A stretch of 64,000 bases of DNA from assembly GCF_014280965.1 (NCBI RefSeq), contig NZ_JACODZ010000013.1, positions 29,459 through 93,458 of the forward strand, in the 5' to 3' direction. This DNA comes from Echinicola salinicaeni. GTDB lineage: Bacteria; Bacteroidota; Bacteroidia; Cytophagales; Cyclobacteriaceae. The position numbers and the translations under genes are program-made. The notes under the pieces were generated by a model. The model saw nothing but the letters and a program-made list of their open reading frames with translations, was not told where the DNA came from and made no database searches. Shown here piece by piece: positions 8,650 to 18,531 of this stretch; position 1 is the stretch's first letter; each line of letters begins with the position of its first letter.

Positions 8650-10003
8650 AACAAAAATACTCCGTTACTTTTCTGTTGGTATTATTCCCCTATTAGGAGC
8701 ATGTCTACTTACTGTATATCTGGTCTTTAAGCAATATAGAATAGAGGAGTTTCATCAAAGACAACAGGAAAAAATCAAATCCACACTCTATTACCTGTCC
8801 GGATTTACAGAGATGGACTCGGAAATGCTCAAATCCTTTAAAAGAGCCACGATCGACTCTATGCTCAATGAAAAGTTGGTGATTTTTAATGGAAAAAAAG
8901 AACAGGTATATAGGTCGCTCGATGATACCCAGATTACCTCATTGGAGAAAATTCTGGGTGGATTGTCTCCCAATGTCCGTTGGGTGGCCATCAAAGAAGG
9001 AGATTATGATGTGGTCGGAATGTATTGGGAGACACGTGAAAATGCCTACTATGGGGTATATAAGGCCTATGATGAATTTGGGTATACCAATTTGTATTTT
9101 CTCAGGAATATCCTTATCGGGACCTTTATTGCTATTTCCTTTTTGCTATTAGTAATTACCTTTTTTCTTTCCAAACGCATCGCCGCACCTATCGATAAAG
9201 TGGCTATGGCCATTCAGAAGTATAAAATTGGAGCTAGTAAATTTAGGCTTTCTCCTCAGGGCAAGTCCGTGGAGTTGGACGCTTTGGTTGATAAGTTCAA
9301 TGAGCTGCTGGATCGCATAGACCTGGCCCTTATGTTCCAGAAAAATGCCACGCATCATATTTCCCATGAACTCAAAACGCCACTTGCTGTACTGGTGTCC
9401 AATTTCGAGAAAATGGAGCAAATGGAAGATGGTCAGGAATTGAAAGAATTATTGGCCAAGCAGAAACACATGACGATGGGAATCTCCGAGGTGATTAATG
9501 TCTTGCTGGAGATATCAAAAAAAGATACCGGTACTGGGCTGGAAGAAAAAAGCTTAAGGGTGGATGAGTTGCTTTTTGACCTGTGCGAAGAATTGTCGGT
9601 CATTTATCCGGACTTTATGTTTTCAATAGATTTTGGGAGCAGTATCGAAGCCCCTGAAACATTGGTGTTTTCGGGAAGCGAATCATTGATCCGGGCGGCA
9701 TTGTCAAACCTTCTTACCAACTGCATCAGATATGGGCATAGCGGCATGGCCAATATCCTGATAGAGGTAAGTCAGGAAATGTTGTCCATCGAATTTACCA
9801 ACAAAGGAGAAACCCTTTCCAAAAAAGAAGTGAGGTACCTGTTCAAGCCTTATTTTAGAGGTGTCAACAGTAAGGGCATTTTGGGCAATGGTCTTGGACT
9901 TGCCTTGGTCAAAAAGATCATGGAGGTTTATGAAGGAGATATTACCTATTCCATCCCAGAAAAGAACACTAATAAATTCACCTTGCGCTTACCTTTAAGG
10001 TAA
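8639..10003 (+). CDS. Membrane sensor histidine kinase
   Basis: This 454-residue kinase has two membrane segments (about residues 10-30 and 155-178) enclosing an extracytoplasmic sensor region of about 125 residues. A HAMP-like linker follows (SKRIAAPIDKVAMAIQ). The dimerisation/phospho-acceptor motif is ISHELKTPL with His243, and the ATPase domain has an N box (ALSNLLTNCIRYG) and a G box (GNGLGLALVKKIME). It should phosphorylate the regulator encoded just upstream. Its start ATG lies inside the last codons of that gene. The sensor region has no family I recognise; association with an HME-type RND pump makes a metal or envelope-stress signal plausible. Confidence 0.92.
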   Translation: MTIRTKILRYFSVGIIPLLGACLLTVYLVFKQYRIEEFHQRQQEKIKSTLYYLSGFTEMDSEMLKSFKRATIDSMLNEKLVIFNGKKEQVYRSLDDTQITSLEKILGGLSPNVRWVAIKEGDYDVVGMYWETRENAYYGVYKAYDEFGYTNLYFLRNILIGTFIAISFLLLVITFFLSKRIAAPIDKVAMAIQKYKIGASKFRLSPQGKSVELDALVDKFNELLDRIDLALMFQKNATHHISHELKTPLAVLVSNFEKMEQMEDGQELKELLAKQKHMTMGISEVINVLLEISKKDTGTGLEEKSLRVDELLFDLCEELSVIYPDFMFSIDFGSSIEAPETLVFSGSESLIRAALSNLLTNCIRYGHSGMANILIEVSQEMLSIEFTNKGETLSKKEVRYLFKPYFRGVNSKGILGNGLGLALVKKIMEVYEGDITYSIPEKNTNKFTLRLPLR

Positions 10004-10072
10004 TCTTTATTTCCATTAAGGCTTTTTTAAGGTCGTTTTGATGTCCTTTGACCTGTATAAGAACAGGCAAAG

Positions 10073-11401
10073 ATGCGCAACAAACACATTTATTACCTAT
10101 TATTCCTAGTTATGATGACAGCGATCGGTGTCCCAAGTCTTCGGGGCCAATCGCTTTCAAATCAGGCTCAGGCTGATACCCTCAGGATGGACAGGGTTTC
10201 TTGTGAGGCCTATCTCCTCCAAAACAGCGTCATGATTTTGGCCGAAAAGCTGGAGATTGAAAAAGCACTCGCCCAAAAATGGCAGGCCCAACTTTGGCCC
10301 AATCCCAGTTTGGAAATCAATGAAGTAAACCTTTGGGCGTCGCCTGGGCAGCTGGGGTATTTTGGGGAGGAATTACCCCCTCTGGTAGGAGGATTTGGCA
10401 AAAACCTTCAAATGTCCATGGCGCTTGAGCAACTCGTTCAAACGGCAGGGAAGCGCAGAAAACTTATCGCGGTGGAGGAAGTTGCTGTTGAACAATCAGA
10501 GGCCTATTTCAAGGATTTTCTCAGAGAGCTCAAACAGTCCTTTAGGGAACTGCTTAACCAATGGGAGTACCTGGAAAGGAGCAAATCCCTTTTGACCGGG
10601 CAATATGAATCCCTTTCCCAATTAAAAGTCGCAATGGGCAAGCAGGTAAATCTTGGAAATACTGGTAAAGCAGAGTATGTCCGGTTAATGGCTGCCCAAT
10701 TGGAACTGAAGAAAGCCTTGTTTGAAACAGAGGAAGACCTGATTTCCTTACAGCAAGAACTTTCCCTACTCATGAACCTTCCCTCAGGGACCATACTGGA
10801 ATTGGAATTGGAAGAGGGCTTTCCAGAGTTTGAAAAAATAGTCCAAATAACGCTTGGCGAATTGGAGAACAGGGCATTGGAAAACAGGCCGGATCTTAGA
10901 GGAGCCATGCTGGAGGAAACGATGCAAGAAAAGCAGTTGACCTTTGAAAAGTCTCAGCGGGTTCCAGACCTGAACCTCAAGGTAGGCTACGATAGAGGAG
11001 GGAACTTCATGCTGGATTTTATTGGATTTGGGGCAAGTATCGATCTGCCATTTTTCGACCGCAATCAGGGTAATATTAAGCGGGCACAGCTTAACCAAAA
11101 ACAGGCTGCTTATCGGTCCCAATACAAGCAAGCCACTGTTTTGGCCGAAGTGCGCAGAGCATACCTTTCCCTGATGAAGGAAATTGAGTTCTATCAAGAC
11201 ATAGACGGACAATATGACGAGGAGCTGGATAGGCTTTTGGAAAATTACATCAGAAATTTCACTGAAAGGAATATTAGCCTGTTGGAGTATTTGGATTTTT
11301 TGGAGGCCTATCTCGAAAACAAAGAAATCCTTCTCGATACTAAAAGGTCCATCAAGAATAAAATAGAAACATTGCAATCAACCATTCACGGGGATATTTA
11401 A
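10073..11401 (+). CDS. TolC-family outer-membrane efflux channel
   Basis: The 442-residue protein begins with a signal peptide (hydrophobic residues 8-24, ending LRGQS). It shows the duplicated, long-helix architecture of the outer-membrane efflux protein family (PF02321). Helical repeats rich in Glu, Gln and Leu occur in both halves, with the repeat-boundary motif NRPDLRGAMLEETMQEKQL and a conserved strand WPNPSLEINEVNLW near the N-terminus. It should form the outer-membrane tunnel for the adaptor and pump encoded directly downstream. The gene begins 69 bases after the kinase stop and ends 14 bases before the adaptor gene. Confidence 0.9.
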   Translation: MRNKHIYYLLFLVMMTAIGVPSLRGQSLSNQAQADTLRMDRVSCEAYLLQNSVMILAEKLEIEKALAQKWQAQLWPNPSLEINEVNLWASPGQLGYFGEELPPLVGGFGKNLQMSMALEQLVQTAGKRRKLIAVEEVAVEQSEAYFKDFLRELKQSFRELLNQWEYLERSKSLLTGQYESLSQLKVAMGKQVNLGNTGKAEYVRLMAAQLELKKALFETEEDLISLQQELSLLMNLPSGTILELELEEGFPEFEKIVQITLGELENRALENRPDLRGAMLEETMQEKQLTFEKSQRVPDLNLKVGYDRGGNFMLDFIGFGASIDLPFFDRNQGNIKRAQLNQKQAAYRSQYKQATVLAEVRRAYLSLMKEIEFYQDIDGQYDEELDRLLENYIRNFTERNISLLEYLDFLEAYLENKEILLDTKRSIKNKIETLQSTIHGDI

Positions 11402-11415
11402 AAGATTCAAATAAG

Positions 11416-12534
11416 ATGGAAGTGTACAGAAAAATAAAAAAATATGGGTTTTTAGCCGTTTTGTTATTGTCCACGCTGATGGCTTGTGGTCCTAGGAAAA
11501 CGGCTAAACCAGATGCCCAAATTTCAAGGCTATGCTTGGAAGGAAAGCTCAAAGAAGGAATGCGTCTGGTCAGTGCGGAGAAGGTGAAAATCAAAGAATC
11601 CCTGCCCCTAACTGGGAAAATAGAGCCTGATCCCGATAGGGTGATCCACTTTACAAGCCTTGTAAGCGGGGTGGTGACCAAAACCTATTTTTCCTTGGGA
11701 GAACAAGTAGCAGCAGGCCAGTTGTTGATGGACATTGTCAGCCCAGAGCTTAGCGCCCTTCAAGCAGACAAAAAGCGATTGGAAAGTGAAATCAGGGTAG
11801 CAAAACGACAACTAGAAGCCAAAAAGTCAATGTTTGAGGACAAACTTGCTTCAGAAAGTGACTTTATGGAGGCAGAGAGCCTCCAGCTTTCACTTGAGGC
11901 TGAGTTGGAGAAAGTCAATGCTAATCTATCCCTATACCGCGCCAGTCCCGAACGGAGCGTCTTTCAGGTCTTCGCTCCCTCGGCTGGTGTGGTTACCGCA
12001 AAGAACATAACCGCTGGAATGCAGATTGTAGCCGATGATACCCCATTATTCACCTTGGCGGACTTGGATGCGGTATGGGCCATGGTCAATATTTATGCAG
12101 GCAACCTTTCCCAGATCCATCAAGGGATGGCAGCAGCCGTTTCGTCCTTGTCTTATCCGGATGATGTTTTTTCAGGACAGATTGATCACCTCTCGGAAAT
12201 ATTCCAAAATCAAGAAAAGGTGCTGAAAGGAAGGGTGGTGCTGGACAATCAAGACCATCGGCTGAAACCAGGAATGGTAGTGGATGTTACTGTGGCCAAT
12301 GAACGGAACGAGACGGCCATCAGCATTCCCGCCAATACCCTTGTTTTCGATAACAGCACCTACTACGCAGTCATTTATAAGGATGATTGTGACCTTCGCG
12401 TTAAGAACATCCAATTGCTATTGATGAACGAGGGAATAGCGTACGTTAAAAGTGGTTTAGAGGAAGGTGAAAAGGTAGTGGCTTCTAATCAGCTCTTGAT
12501 CTATGAACAGTTAAAAAACCAGCTTAACCACTAA
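11416..12534 (+). CDS. RND efflux periplasmic adaptor (membrane-fusion lipoprotein)
   Basis: The 372-residue protein has a lipoprotein signal with lipobox LMAC (Cys24), so it is probably lipid-anchored in the periplasm. The lipoyl/barrel-sandwich halves are visible as GVVTKTYFSLGEQVAAGQLLMDI and VFAPSAGVVTAKNITAGMQI. They flank a coiled-coil hairpin of about 60 residues rich in Lys, Glu and Leu, and beta-barrel and membrane-proximal domains follow. It resembles CusB/CzcB adaptors, but no Met- or His-rich metal-binding tail is visible. It should link the TolC channel to the RND pump starting 6 bases downstream. Confidence 0.9.
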   Translation: MEVYRKIKKYGFLAVLLLSTLMACGPRKTAKPDAQISRLCLEGKLKEGMRLVSAEKVKIKESLPLTGKIEPDPDRVIHFTSLVSGVVTKTYFSLGEQVAAGQLLMDIVSPELSALQADKKRLESEIRVAKRQLEAKKSMFEDKLASESDFMEAESLQLSLEAELEKVNANLSLYRASPERSVFQVFAPSAGVVTAKNITAGMQIVADDTPLFTLADLDAVWAMVNIYAGNLSQIHQGMAAAVSSLSYPDDVFSGQIDHLSEIFQNQEKVLKGRVVLDNQDHRLKPGMVVDVTVANERNETAISIPANTLVFDNSTYYAVIYKDDCDLRVKNIQLLLMNEGIAYVKSGLEEGEKVVASNQLLIYEQLKNQLNH

Positions 12535-12539
12535 TCGAT

Positions 12540-15500
12540 ATGCATAAACTGGTCCAGCAAATTGTTGCTTTTTCCCTTAGAAATACCGTACTGGTTTTCT
12601 TTGCCATCCTACTGTTGGTAGTAGCAGGAATCGTTTCCTATACCAAAACCCCGATAGAGGCTTTTCCAGATGTGACCAATACGCGGGCGCGGATTATTAC
12701 CCAGTGGCCGGGAAGGAGTGCTGAAGAAGTCGAGAAGTTTATCACCCTGCCCATTTCAAAGGTGATGAATACGGTGCCGAAGAAGACCTCGGTAAGGTCC
12801 ATTTCTTTATTTGGACTTTCTGTGGTCACCATCGGTTTTGATCAATCTGATGACTTTTACGCCCAACAGTATGTGGCCAATAAGCTACAGTCCGTAAACC
12901 TTCCGGATGGGGCGGATGCTGAAATAGAGCCGCCATCTGGAGCTACAGGGGAGATATACCGATATGTTTTGCGTAGCAATCGACCTATCAAAGAAATCAC
13001 TGCATTGCATGATTGGGTGGTGGAAAGGGAATTGCTAGCGGTCCCGGGCATAGCCGACATTGTGAGTTTTGGGGGAGAGGAGAAAATCTATGAAATCAAA
13101 ATCAATCCTACCGAACTGGCGAATTACGACCTTTCTCCGCTCGATGTATTCGAAGCTGTGGGCAATAGTAATGTGAACGTAGGAGGGGATGTGGTCGAGC
13201 GTGGCGATCAGGCTTATGTGGTTCGGGGGATAGGATTATTGGATCATATTGATGATATCGGCAATATCATCGTTGAAGAAAACAAAGGAACTCCAGTACT
13301 CGTCAAACATGTGGCTTCTGTAGAGGTCTCCGCTAAGCCCCGATTAGGCCAAGTGGGGCTTCAGGACGAAGACGATCTGGTCCAAGGGATCGTAATCATG
13401 CTCAGGGGAGAAAACCCCAATGAAGTGATTGGGAGCCTGAAGGAAAAAATCACCGAACTCAACTCCAGGATACTTCCTAAAGATGTGAAAATTGAGCCGT
13501 TTGTGGACCGGACAGAACTGGTAGACATTACAGTAAATACCGTGACCAAAAATTTGGTGGAAGGGATCATCTTGGTGTCCATTGTGGTCTTCATATTCCT
13601 GTACAATTGGCGGATGACCGTAATCGTGGCCAGTGTCATTCCCTTGGCATTCCTTTTTGCGATCATCATGCTGAAGATCTTAGGAATGCCGGCCAATTTA
13701 ATATCCATGGGCTCCCTAGATTTTGGTCTGCTGCTGGAGGGGACATTGGTGATTTCAGAAACAGTCTTCGTCAGCTTGGAGCGGAAGGCACACCACTTGG
13801 GCATGGAGCGGTTCAACAAGATTTCGAAATCCGGAATTATCAAAAGAAGTGCTGGCAGTGTAGCCTATTACATCTTTTTTGCCCTGATCATTTTGATCGT
13901 GGCCTTGATGCCCATATTCTCATTTCAGAAGGTGGAAGGCAAGATGTTTAGCCCATTGGCCTATACCTTGGGCTTTGCACTGCTAGGTTCCCTTATCCTT
14001 AGCCTTACTTACGTGCCAGCCATGTGCAAGGTCATGCTGACCAAGGACATTGTGGAGAAGGATAACCGGATTACCAGGGGGAGCAGGGAGGGATTGTACC
14101 GATTGTACTTATGGAGTGCCAAAAACAAAAAGGCGACCATCGCGGTATTTGGAGGGCTGTTGATAGCCAGTATCATAGGGTTTTCCAAGCATGGATCCGA
14201 ATTCCTGCCGAAATTAAATGAAGGAGCGATCTATGCCAGGGCCACGCTTCCCAATAGCATAAGCCTCACCGAGTCTGTCAGGATCACCAAGGAAATGAAG
14301 GAAAAGGTGCGGTCCTTTGAGGAAGTGAAGTTTGTGCTCACCCAGACGGGAAGGCCAAATGACGGTACCGACCCTACGGGCTTTTTTAACATTGAATTTC
14401 ATGTTCAGTTGTACCCTGAGGGAGATTGGGAACGGGACATCTCCAAAGATGACCTGATTGGGGAAATAAGAAAAGAGTTGTCTATATATCCCGGGGTCGT
14501 GCTCGGCTTTAGTCAACCCATTCAGGATAACGTGGAGGAATATGTGGCCGGGGTGAAAAGCTCTTTGGTCGTCAAAATATTCGGGCATGACCTTTTCGAA
14601 CTGGAAGCATATGCTGACCAAGTGGCCAAGGCTTTGGAAGGAGTTGAGGGCATTGAGGACCTGAATGTGTACAAGAACATTGGACTGCCTGAGCTTCGTA
14701 TCCAACTGCACGACCATAAAATGGCCAGGTATGGCGTAAATGTGGCCGATGCCCAGGCAGTGGTGTCCATGGCCATCGGTGGACAAGCGGCCACCAATTT
14801 TTACGAGGGTGAAAGGATCTTTGATGTCCGTGTCAGGTATGAAGAAAATTACCGAGACAATGAGGACAGGATAAGGGAAATCCTTATACCGACGATGGAT
14901 GGGGGCAAGGTTCCCCTCAAGGAAATTGCCACGGTGGATTTCCATACGGGACCGGCTTTTATCTATCGAGAGGATAACAGCAGGTATATTGGAATCGGAT
15001 TCAGTATTGAAGGGCGGGACCTTGGTAGCACCATTGAAGAAGCCAAGCGACGCGTAGCGGAAAAAGTTAATTTCCCAGCGCACCTTACCACGGTATGGGC
15101 TGGAGAATTCGAAAGCAAGGAGCGTGCTACCAGGCAATTGGCCTTGATCGTACCCGTTTCCATTCTCTTGATCATGTTTTTGCTATACATGAATTTTCAA
15201 GGGAATTTCAAGGATACCTTGGTGTCTTTCTTGACCATTCCTTTTGCATTTATTGGGGGCTACCTCTCCTTATGGTTGACGGGGACTACCTTTGGGATTT
15301 CGGCTGGAATTGGGTTTATAATCTTATTCGGAGTGGCCACCATAGATGGAATTGTCCTCATTGGAAATATCAAGCAGCAACTTATGGATCGTGTTCCACT
15401 GAAAGAGGCTATCGCCAATGGGGTTTATTCCAGGATCAGGCCGATTTTGATGATCGCATTGATGGGGGCAATGGGTCTGTTGCCTGCAGCACTGTCCACA

Positions 15501-15635
15501 GGGATGGGCTCGGAAGTCCAAAAACCATTGGCCATCATGATCGTGGGAGGGCTGATCGTCTGCATGTTGCTTTCGCTTACCGTTCTCCCGCAGGTATATT
15601 ACATGGCCTATAAGAATGATAAGCAATATAATTAA
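12540..15635 (+). CDS. HME-type RND efflux pump (CzcA/CusA-like)
   Basis: The 1031-residue inner-membrane transporter has the RND layout: TM1, large periplasmic loop, TM2-6, a second loop and TM8-12. Its start (LRNTVLVFFAILLLVVAGIVSY) and TPIEAFPDVTN are hallmarks of the heavy-metal-efflux branch. The TM4 proton-relay motif reads L-D394-FGLLLE400-GTLVISE407. This keeps the CzcA spacing (D, D, E), but with Glu in place of the second Asp. The substrate may be a divalent or monovalent metal ion, although several Bacteroidota members of this branch have unknown substrates. It lies 6 bases after the adaptor gene and ends 20 bases before the SLC10-type transporter. Confidence 0.92.
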   Translation: MHKLVQQIVAFSLRNTVLVFFAILLLVVAGIVSYTKTPIEAFPDVTNTRARIITQWPGRSAEEVEKFITLPISKVMNTVPKKTSVRSISLFGLSVVTIGFDQSDDFYAQQYVANKLQSVNLPDGADAEIEPPSGATGEIYRYVLRSNRPIKEITALHDWVVERELLAVPGIADIVSFGGEEKIYEIKINPTELANYDLSPLDVFEAVGNSNVNVGGDVVERGDQAYVVRGIGLLDHIDDIGNIIVEENKGTPVLVKHVASVEVSAKPRLGQVGLQDEDDLVQGIVIMLRGENPNEVIGSLKEKITELNSRILPKDVKIEPFVDRTELVDITVNTVTKNLVEGIILVSIVVFIFLYNWRMTVIVASVIPLAFLFAIIMLKILGMPANLISMGSLDFGLLLEGTLVISETVFVSLERKAHHLGMERFNKISKSGIIKRSAGSVAYYIFFALIILIVALMPIFSFQKVEGKMFSPLAYTLGFALLGSLILSLTYVPAMCKVMLTKDIVEKDNRITRGSREGLYRLYLWSAKNKKATIAVFGGLLIASIIGFSKHGSEFLPKLNEGAIYARATLPNSISLTESVRITKEMKEKVRSFEEVKFVLTQTGRPNDGTDPTGFFNIEFHVQLYPEGDWERDISKDDLIGEIRKELSIYPGVVLGFSQPIQDNVEEYVAGVKSSLVVKIFGHDLFELEAYADQVAKALEGVEGIEDLNVYKNIGLPELRIQLHDHKMARYGVNVADAQAVVSMAIGGQAATNFYEGERIFDVRVRYEENYRDNEDRIREILIPTMDGGKVPLKEIATVDFHTGPAFIYREDNSRYIGIGFSIEGRDLGSTIEEAKRRVAEKVNFPAHLTTVWAGEFESKERATRQLALIVPVSILLIMFLLYMNFQGNFKDTLVSFLTIPFAFIGGYLSLWLTGTTFGISAGIGFIILFGVATIDGIVLIGNIKQQLMDRVPLKEAIANGVYSRIRPILMIALMGAMGLLPAALSTGMGSEVQKPLAIMIVGGLIVCMLLSLTVLPQVYYMAYKNDKQYN

Positions 15636-15655
15636 CAAATAATTAAGTAATATCG

Positions 15656-16654
15656 ATGACAAATATGCTCAACAGGTTGCAAAAAGTAGGGTTAAACGGT
15701 TTCTTTTTGACATTATTGATCATGATCCTCATAGCTTATCTAGTTCCTGGTTTTGGAGCTGATCACAGCCCGGTTCCATGGGCCAAAATGGTCGCAATAG
15801 GCAATGCCCTGATCTTCTTTTTCTATGGGGTAAAGCTGGATCCGCAACAGTTGAAGTCAGCTATAGGCAAGTGGAAGCTACACCTTGTCATCCAATTGAC
15901 CACCTTTCTGGTTTTTCCCCTAATTGTTTGGTTTGTGTTTCTTTTAATGGGAAAGCCAGCTGGAGTGATATGGTTGGGAGTAATGTACCTTGCTGCACTT
16001 CCTTCCACCGTGTCCTCCTCGGTGGTTATGGTAAATATTGCCCGTGGAAATGTTCCCGCTGCCATATTTAATGCGAGCATATCCAGTTTAGTGGGAATCA
16101 CAATTACCCCTTTATGGATGGAGGTTTTTATGGACCATGATGGGAGCAGCCAAGCATTTGAGTTTATACCTACCATTTCAAAACTAGGTATCCAAATTCT
16201 GATCCCCTTTTTTCTTGGATTGTTAATGCATGGCCAATTGAAGATATGGGCAAAGCAGTATGGAGATCAACTGAAACTATTTGACCAAGGAGTGATCCTG
16301 ACTATTGTATTTACTTCCTTTTCCAATGCTTTTTTTGATAATATGTTCGATGGGATGCCAGCTACCATGCTAGGGTTTCTTGCCATAGGCATGGCTGTAT
16401 TGTTTTTATTGGTCATATCGGTCATGAATGGTATCGCCCGTCAAATGAAATTACCTTTTGAAGATCGGGTGACGTTGATGTTCTGCGGTTCAAAGAAATC
16501 CTTGGTCCATGGAGCTATTATGGGTAGTGTTCTGTTTCCAGATCCGGCAGTTTTGGGTATCGTACTGTTACCTCTGATGTTATACCATTCGCTGCAATTG
16601 CTTATGGGGAGTGCATTGGCTGGGTATTTTAGTAGGCAAGAGGAATATATTTAG
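15656..16654 (+). CDS. SLC10A7/YfeH-type bile acid:sodium symporter family protein
   Basis: The 332-residue membrane protein has about ten hydrophobic segments. Motifs typical of the YfeH/SLC10A7 branch of the bile-acid:sodium symporter superfamily are visible: FFFYGVKLDPQQL near residue 55, AALPSTVSSSVVMVNIARGN near 115, and FCGSKKSLVHGAIMG near 275. Transport substrates of bacterial members are mostly unknown. Its placement as last gene of the efflux operon, 20 bases after the pump, suggests a role in the same response, perhaps solute or Na+-coupled transport. It is followed by a strong bidirectional terminator. Confidence 0.85.
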   Translation: MTNMLNRLQKVGLNGFFLTLLIMILIAYLVPGFGADHSPVPWAKMVAIGNALIFFFYGVKLDPQQLKSAIGKWKLHLVIQLTTFLVFPLIVWFVFLLMGKPAGVIWLGVMYLAALPSTVSSSVVMVNIARGNVPAAIFNASISSLVGITITPLWMEVFMDHDGSSQAFEFIPTISKLGIQILIPFFLGLLMHGQLKIWAKQYGDQLKLFDQGVILTIVFTSFSNAFFDNMFDGMPATMLGFLAIGMAVLFLLVISVMNGIARQMKLPFEDRVTLMFCGSKKSLVHGAIMGSVLFPDPAVLGIVLLPLMLYHSLQLLMGSALAGYFSRQEEYI

Positions 16655-16700
16655 AAGAGAGATAAAAGCGGATCTGTTAAAAACTCCACAAGTTAAGTTT

Positions 16701-16750
16701 AATATCAAAAGAGTACAGGAAAGTCCCTTGTACTCTTTTGATATTTAATA
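16701..16750. terminator. Strong bidirectional terminator of the efflux operon
   Basis: Two perfectly complementary 17-base arms (16701-16717 and 16729-16745) enclose an 11-base loop. The arms contain AAAAGAG and CTCTTTT, so U-rich tracts exist in both directions. It closes the operon that begins at 7948. Confidence 0.85.
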
Positions 16751-17155
16751 GGCAAGGATAATCTCATCTATTGGATCAAGTGATATCAAAGTGTTTTCCT
16801 TGTGGGGCAACTCAGTTATAGGAATATTTTTGATCGTAATAAGAAGAAAAATAGAAAACGCTAATAATTAAAAAAAAAATCACTTATATCGATGGAATTT
16901 CTCCATCTCAAGTCTCTATGATATAAAGAGCTTATTCCATGTCAATGAAAACTCATGGTTTATGTTCAAAACCAGATGCCCAACTTTTTAAAGGTCTTTT
17001 AGATCCTCTTTAATTTTACTCAGGTGGTAAAGATGTTTGTCGCAGTGCATGAGCGTTTTACCTTGTTTAATTGTATAAAATACACCTAATTTATATATAT
17101 TGTCCTGAAAAGGTTAACCATGCTTTATTTTACTCTATTAACAACCCAAACAACC
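16751..17155. other. Intergenic region upstream of PUL1
   Basis: About 400 AT-rich bases lie between the efflux terminator and the serine hydrolase. They presumably carry the promoter for 17156-21587. No further repeat or gene was seen. Confidence 0.4.
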
Positions 17156-18484
17156 ATGAAATATATTTTTAAGATTTCAATATTATTGGTCATTTGCATA
17201 TCCAATAGCATTTGTTCAAGTGCACAAAAAACAAGCCTTCCCGAGTATTTTAACCCATCTCCTGATTTGTCTGAAATGGGAATAAATGAAGAGCGAGTAA
17301 AAAAGGTTGATAGCTTGTTAATGGCTTTTGTAGCACAGAAAAAATTGAACTGTGTGTCTGTATTTATAGCAAAAGGAGGAGATGTGGTTTACAAAAAGGC
17401 TTTTGGAATGAAGGATGTTGAAAATCAAGTTCCAGCTACTATTGATGATTACTATGTATTGTTTTCTCAGACCAAGGCCATTACCACAGTAGCTTTTATG
17501 AGCCTTGTGGAAAAAGGCTTGGTAAAGGTAAATGAGCCTGTGTCCAAGTATTTTCCTGAAATTCCGAATGAAGTGGTCACCAAAGTGCATGAAGATGGAA
17601 GCTATGAAACCAGACCAGTAAAGAGCCCGATGACCTTTGCGCACCTGATGTCACATTCATCAGGTTTAAATGCAGGGTTGGTAGGGCAAATTCGGAGAAA
17701 TGAAGGTAAAAGAGGAGGTACGCCTCCCGGATTTGGAGGAAGGAGTATTGACCGTGTTCCAAATGGACAGCACAGCTTTGGTGGAAACTATCAATCTAAA
17801 TATCTCGAAGATGAAATGCTTGCCCTGGTTGAATATCCATTGGGTTTTGATCCTGGAACTGAGTGGAACTACCATGTTAGTAGCAATATGTTAGGATATA
17901 TGGTGGAGCGTATTTCCGGAAAACCATTAAGGGAGTACGTGAAAGAGACCATTTTGGAGCCATTGGGAATGGATGAAACCGATTGGTATTACCCTTCCAG
18001 TAGTATTTCACGATTTGTCAAACCTTATAGCGCAACAGATGGTAAGTTAGAACCTGGTTTGACGATGTATGCTGAAGGAGCGGTGAGCAAACAACAAACT
18101 TATTGTGAGGGGGCTATAGGATTGAACGGGCCCATTGAAGATTATGCCAAGTTCTGTCAAATGTTGTTGAACAAGGGTGAATTTAACGGTAAAAGAATCT
18201 TAAAGCCAGAAACTATAGAATTGATGACTACCAAAAATCAGCTTCCATCTGATAATTCAGGGGGAAAGGGGTTTCAGTTTGGCTTGGGCTTCGAACTTCA
18301 TAATGATATGAAGAAGCCAGTCCCTGCCGTTTCCAATGCTGCTTTTGCTTGGGGAGGGATGTTGGGCACTGCCTATATCGTAGATCCTGAAAAGGACTTA
18401 ATAGTCTTATTTTATATGAACATGTTCAAAGCAGATCCATTGTACCCCTTGTTTTTGGAAAAGGCCTATGCACTTTTTGACTAA
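17156..18484 (+). CDS. Secreted beta-lactamase/PBP-like serine hydrolase (esterase family)
   Basis: The frame extends upstream to 17120, but the ATG at 17156 starts a normal signal peptide (MKYIFKISILLVICISNSIC), giving 442 residues. The protein belongs to the class C beta-lactamase/family VIII esterase group. The catalytic S104-Q-T-K107 tetrad lies in LFSQTKAITT, and the second motif tyrosine is in WNYHVSSNMLGY. The C-terminal part contains FGLGFELHND and WGGMLGTAYIVDPEKDL, the latter at the usual third-motif position. Members hydrolyse esters, lactones or D-peptides. As the first gene of a block with an alpha/beta hydrolase and an endo-galactanase, it may remove ester groups from polysaccharide, though that role is inferred. 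Confidence 0.85.
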   Translation: MKYIFKISILLVICISNSICSSAQKTSLPEYFNPSPDLSEMGINEERVKKVDSLLMAFVAQKKLNCVSVFIAKGGDVVYKKAFGMKDVENQVPATIDDYYVLFSQTKAITTVAFMSLVEKGLVKVNEPVSKYFPEIPNEVVTKVHEDGSYETRPVKSPMTFAHLMSHSSGLNAGLVGQIRRNEGKRGGTPPGFGGRSIDRVPNGQHSFGGNYQSKYLEDEMLALVEYPLGFDPGTEWNYHVSSNMLGYMVERISGKPLREYVKETILEPLGMDETDWYYPSSSISRFVKPYSATDGKLEPGLTMYAEGAVSKQQTYCEGAIGLNGPIEDYAKFCQMLLNKGEFNGKRILKPETIELMTTKNQLPSDNSGGKGFQFGLGFELHNDMKKPVPAVSNAAFAWGGMLGTAYIVDPEKDLIVLFYMNMFKADPLYPLFLEKAYALFD

Positions 18485-18531
18485 GTGGTTTGGTAAGGGT
18501 TAAAGGATAAAAACAGTACAAATTAGATGAC

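Noticed and set aside
10784..11377. 197-codon minus-strand frame inside the TolC gene
   Set aside because: Antisense shadow of a conserved gene with no start signal or homology pattern.
14214..15137. Long minus-strand frame of 307 codons inside the RND pump gene
   Set aside because: It is an antisense shadow of a clearly coding, family-conserved reading frame.
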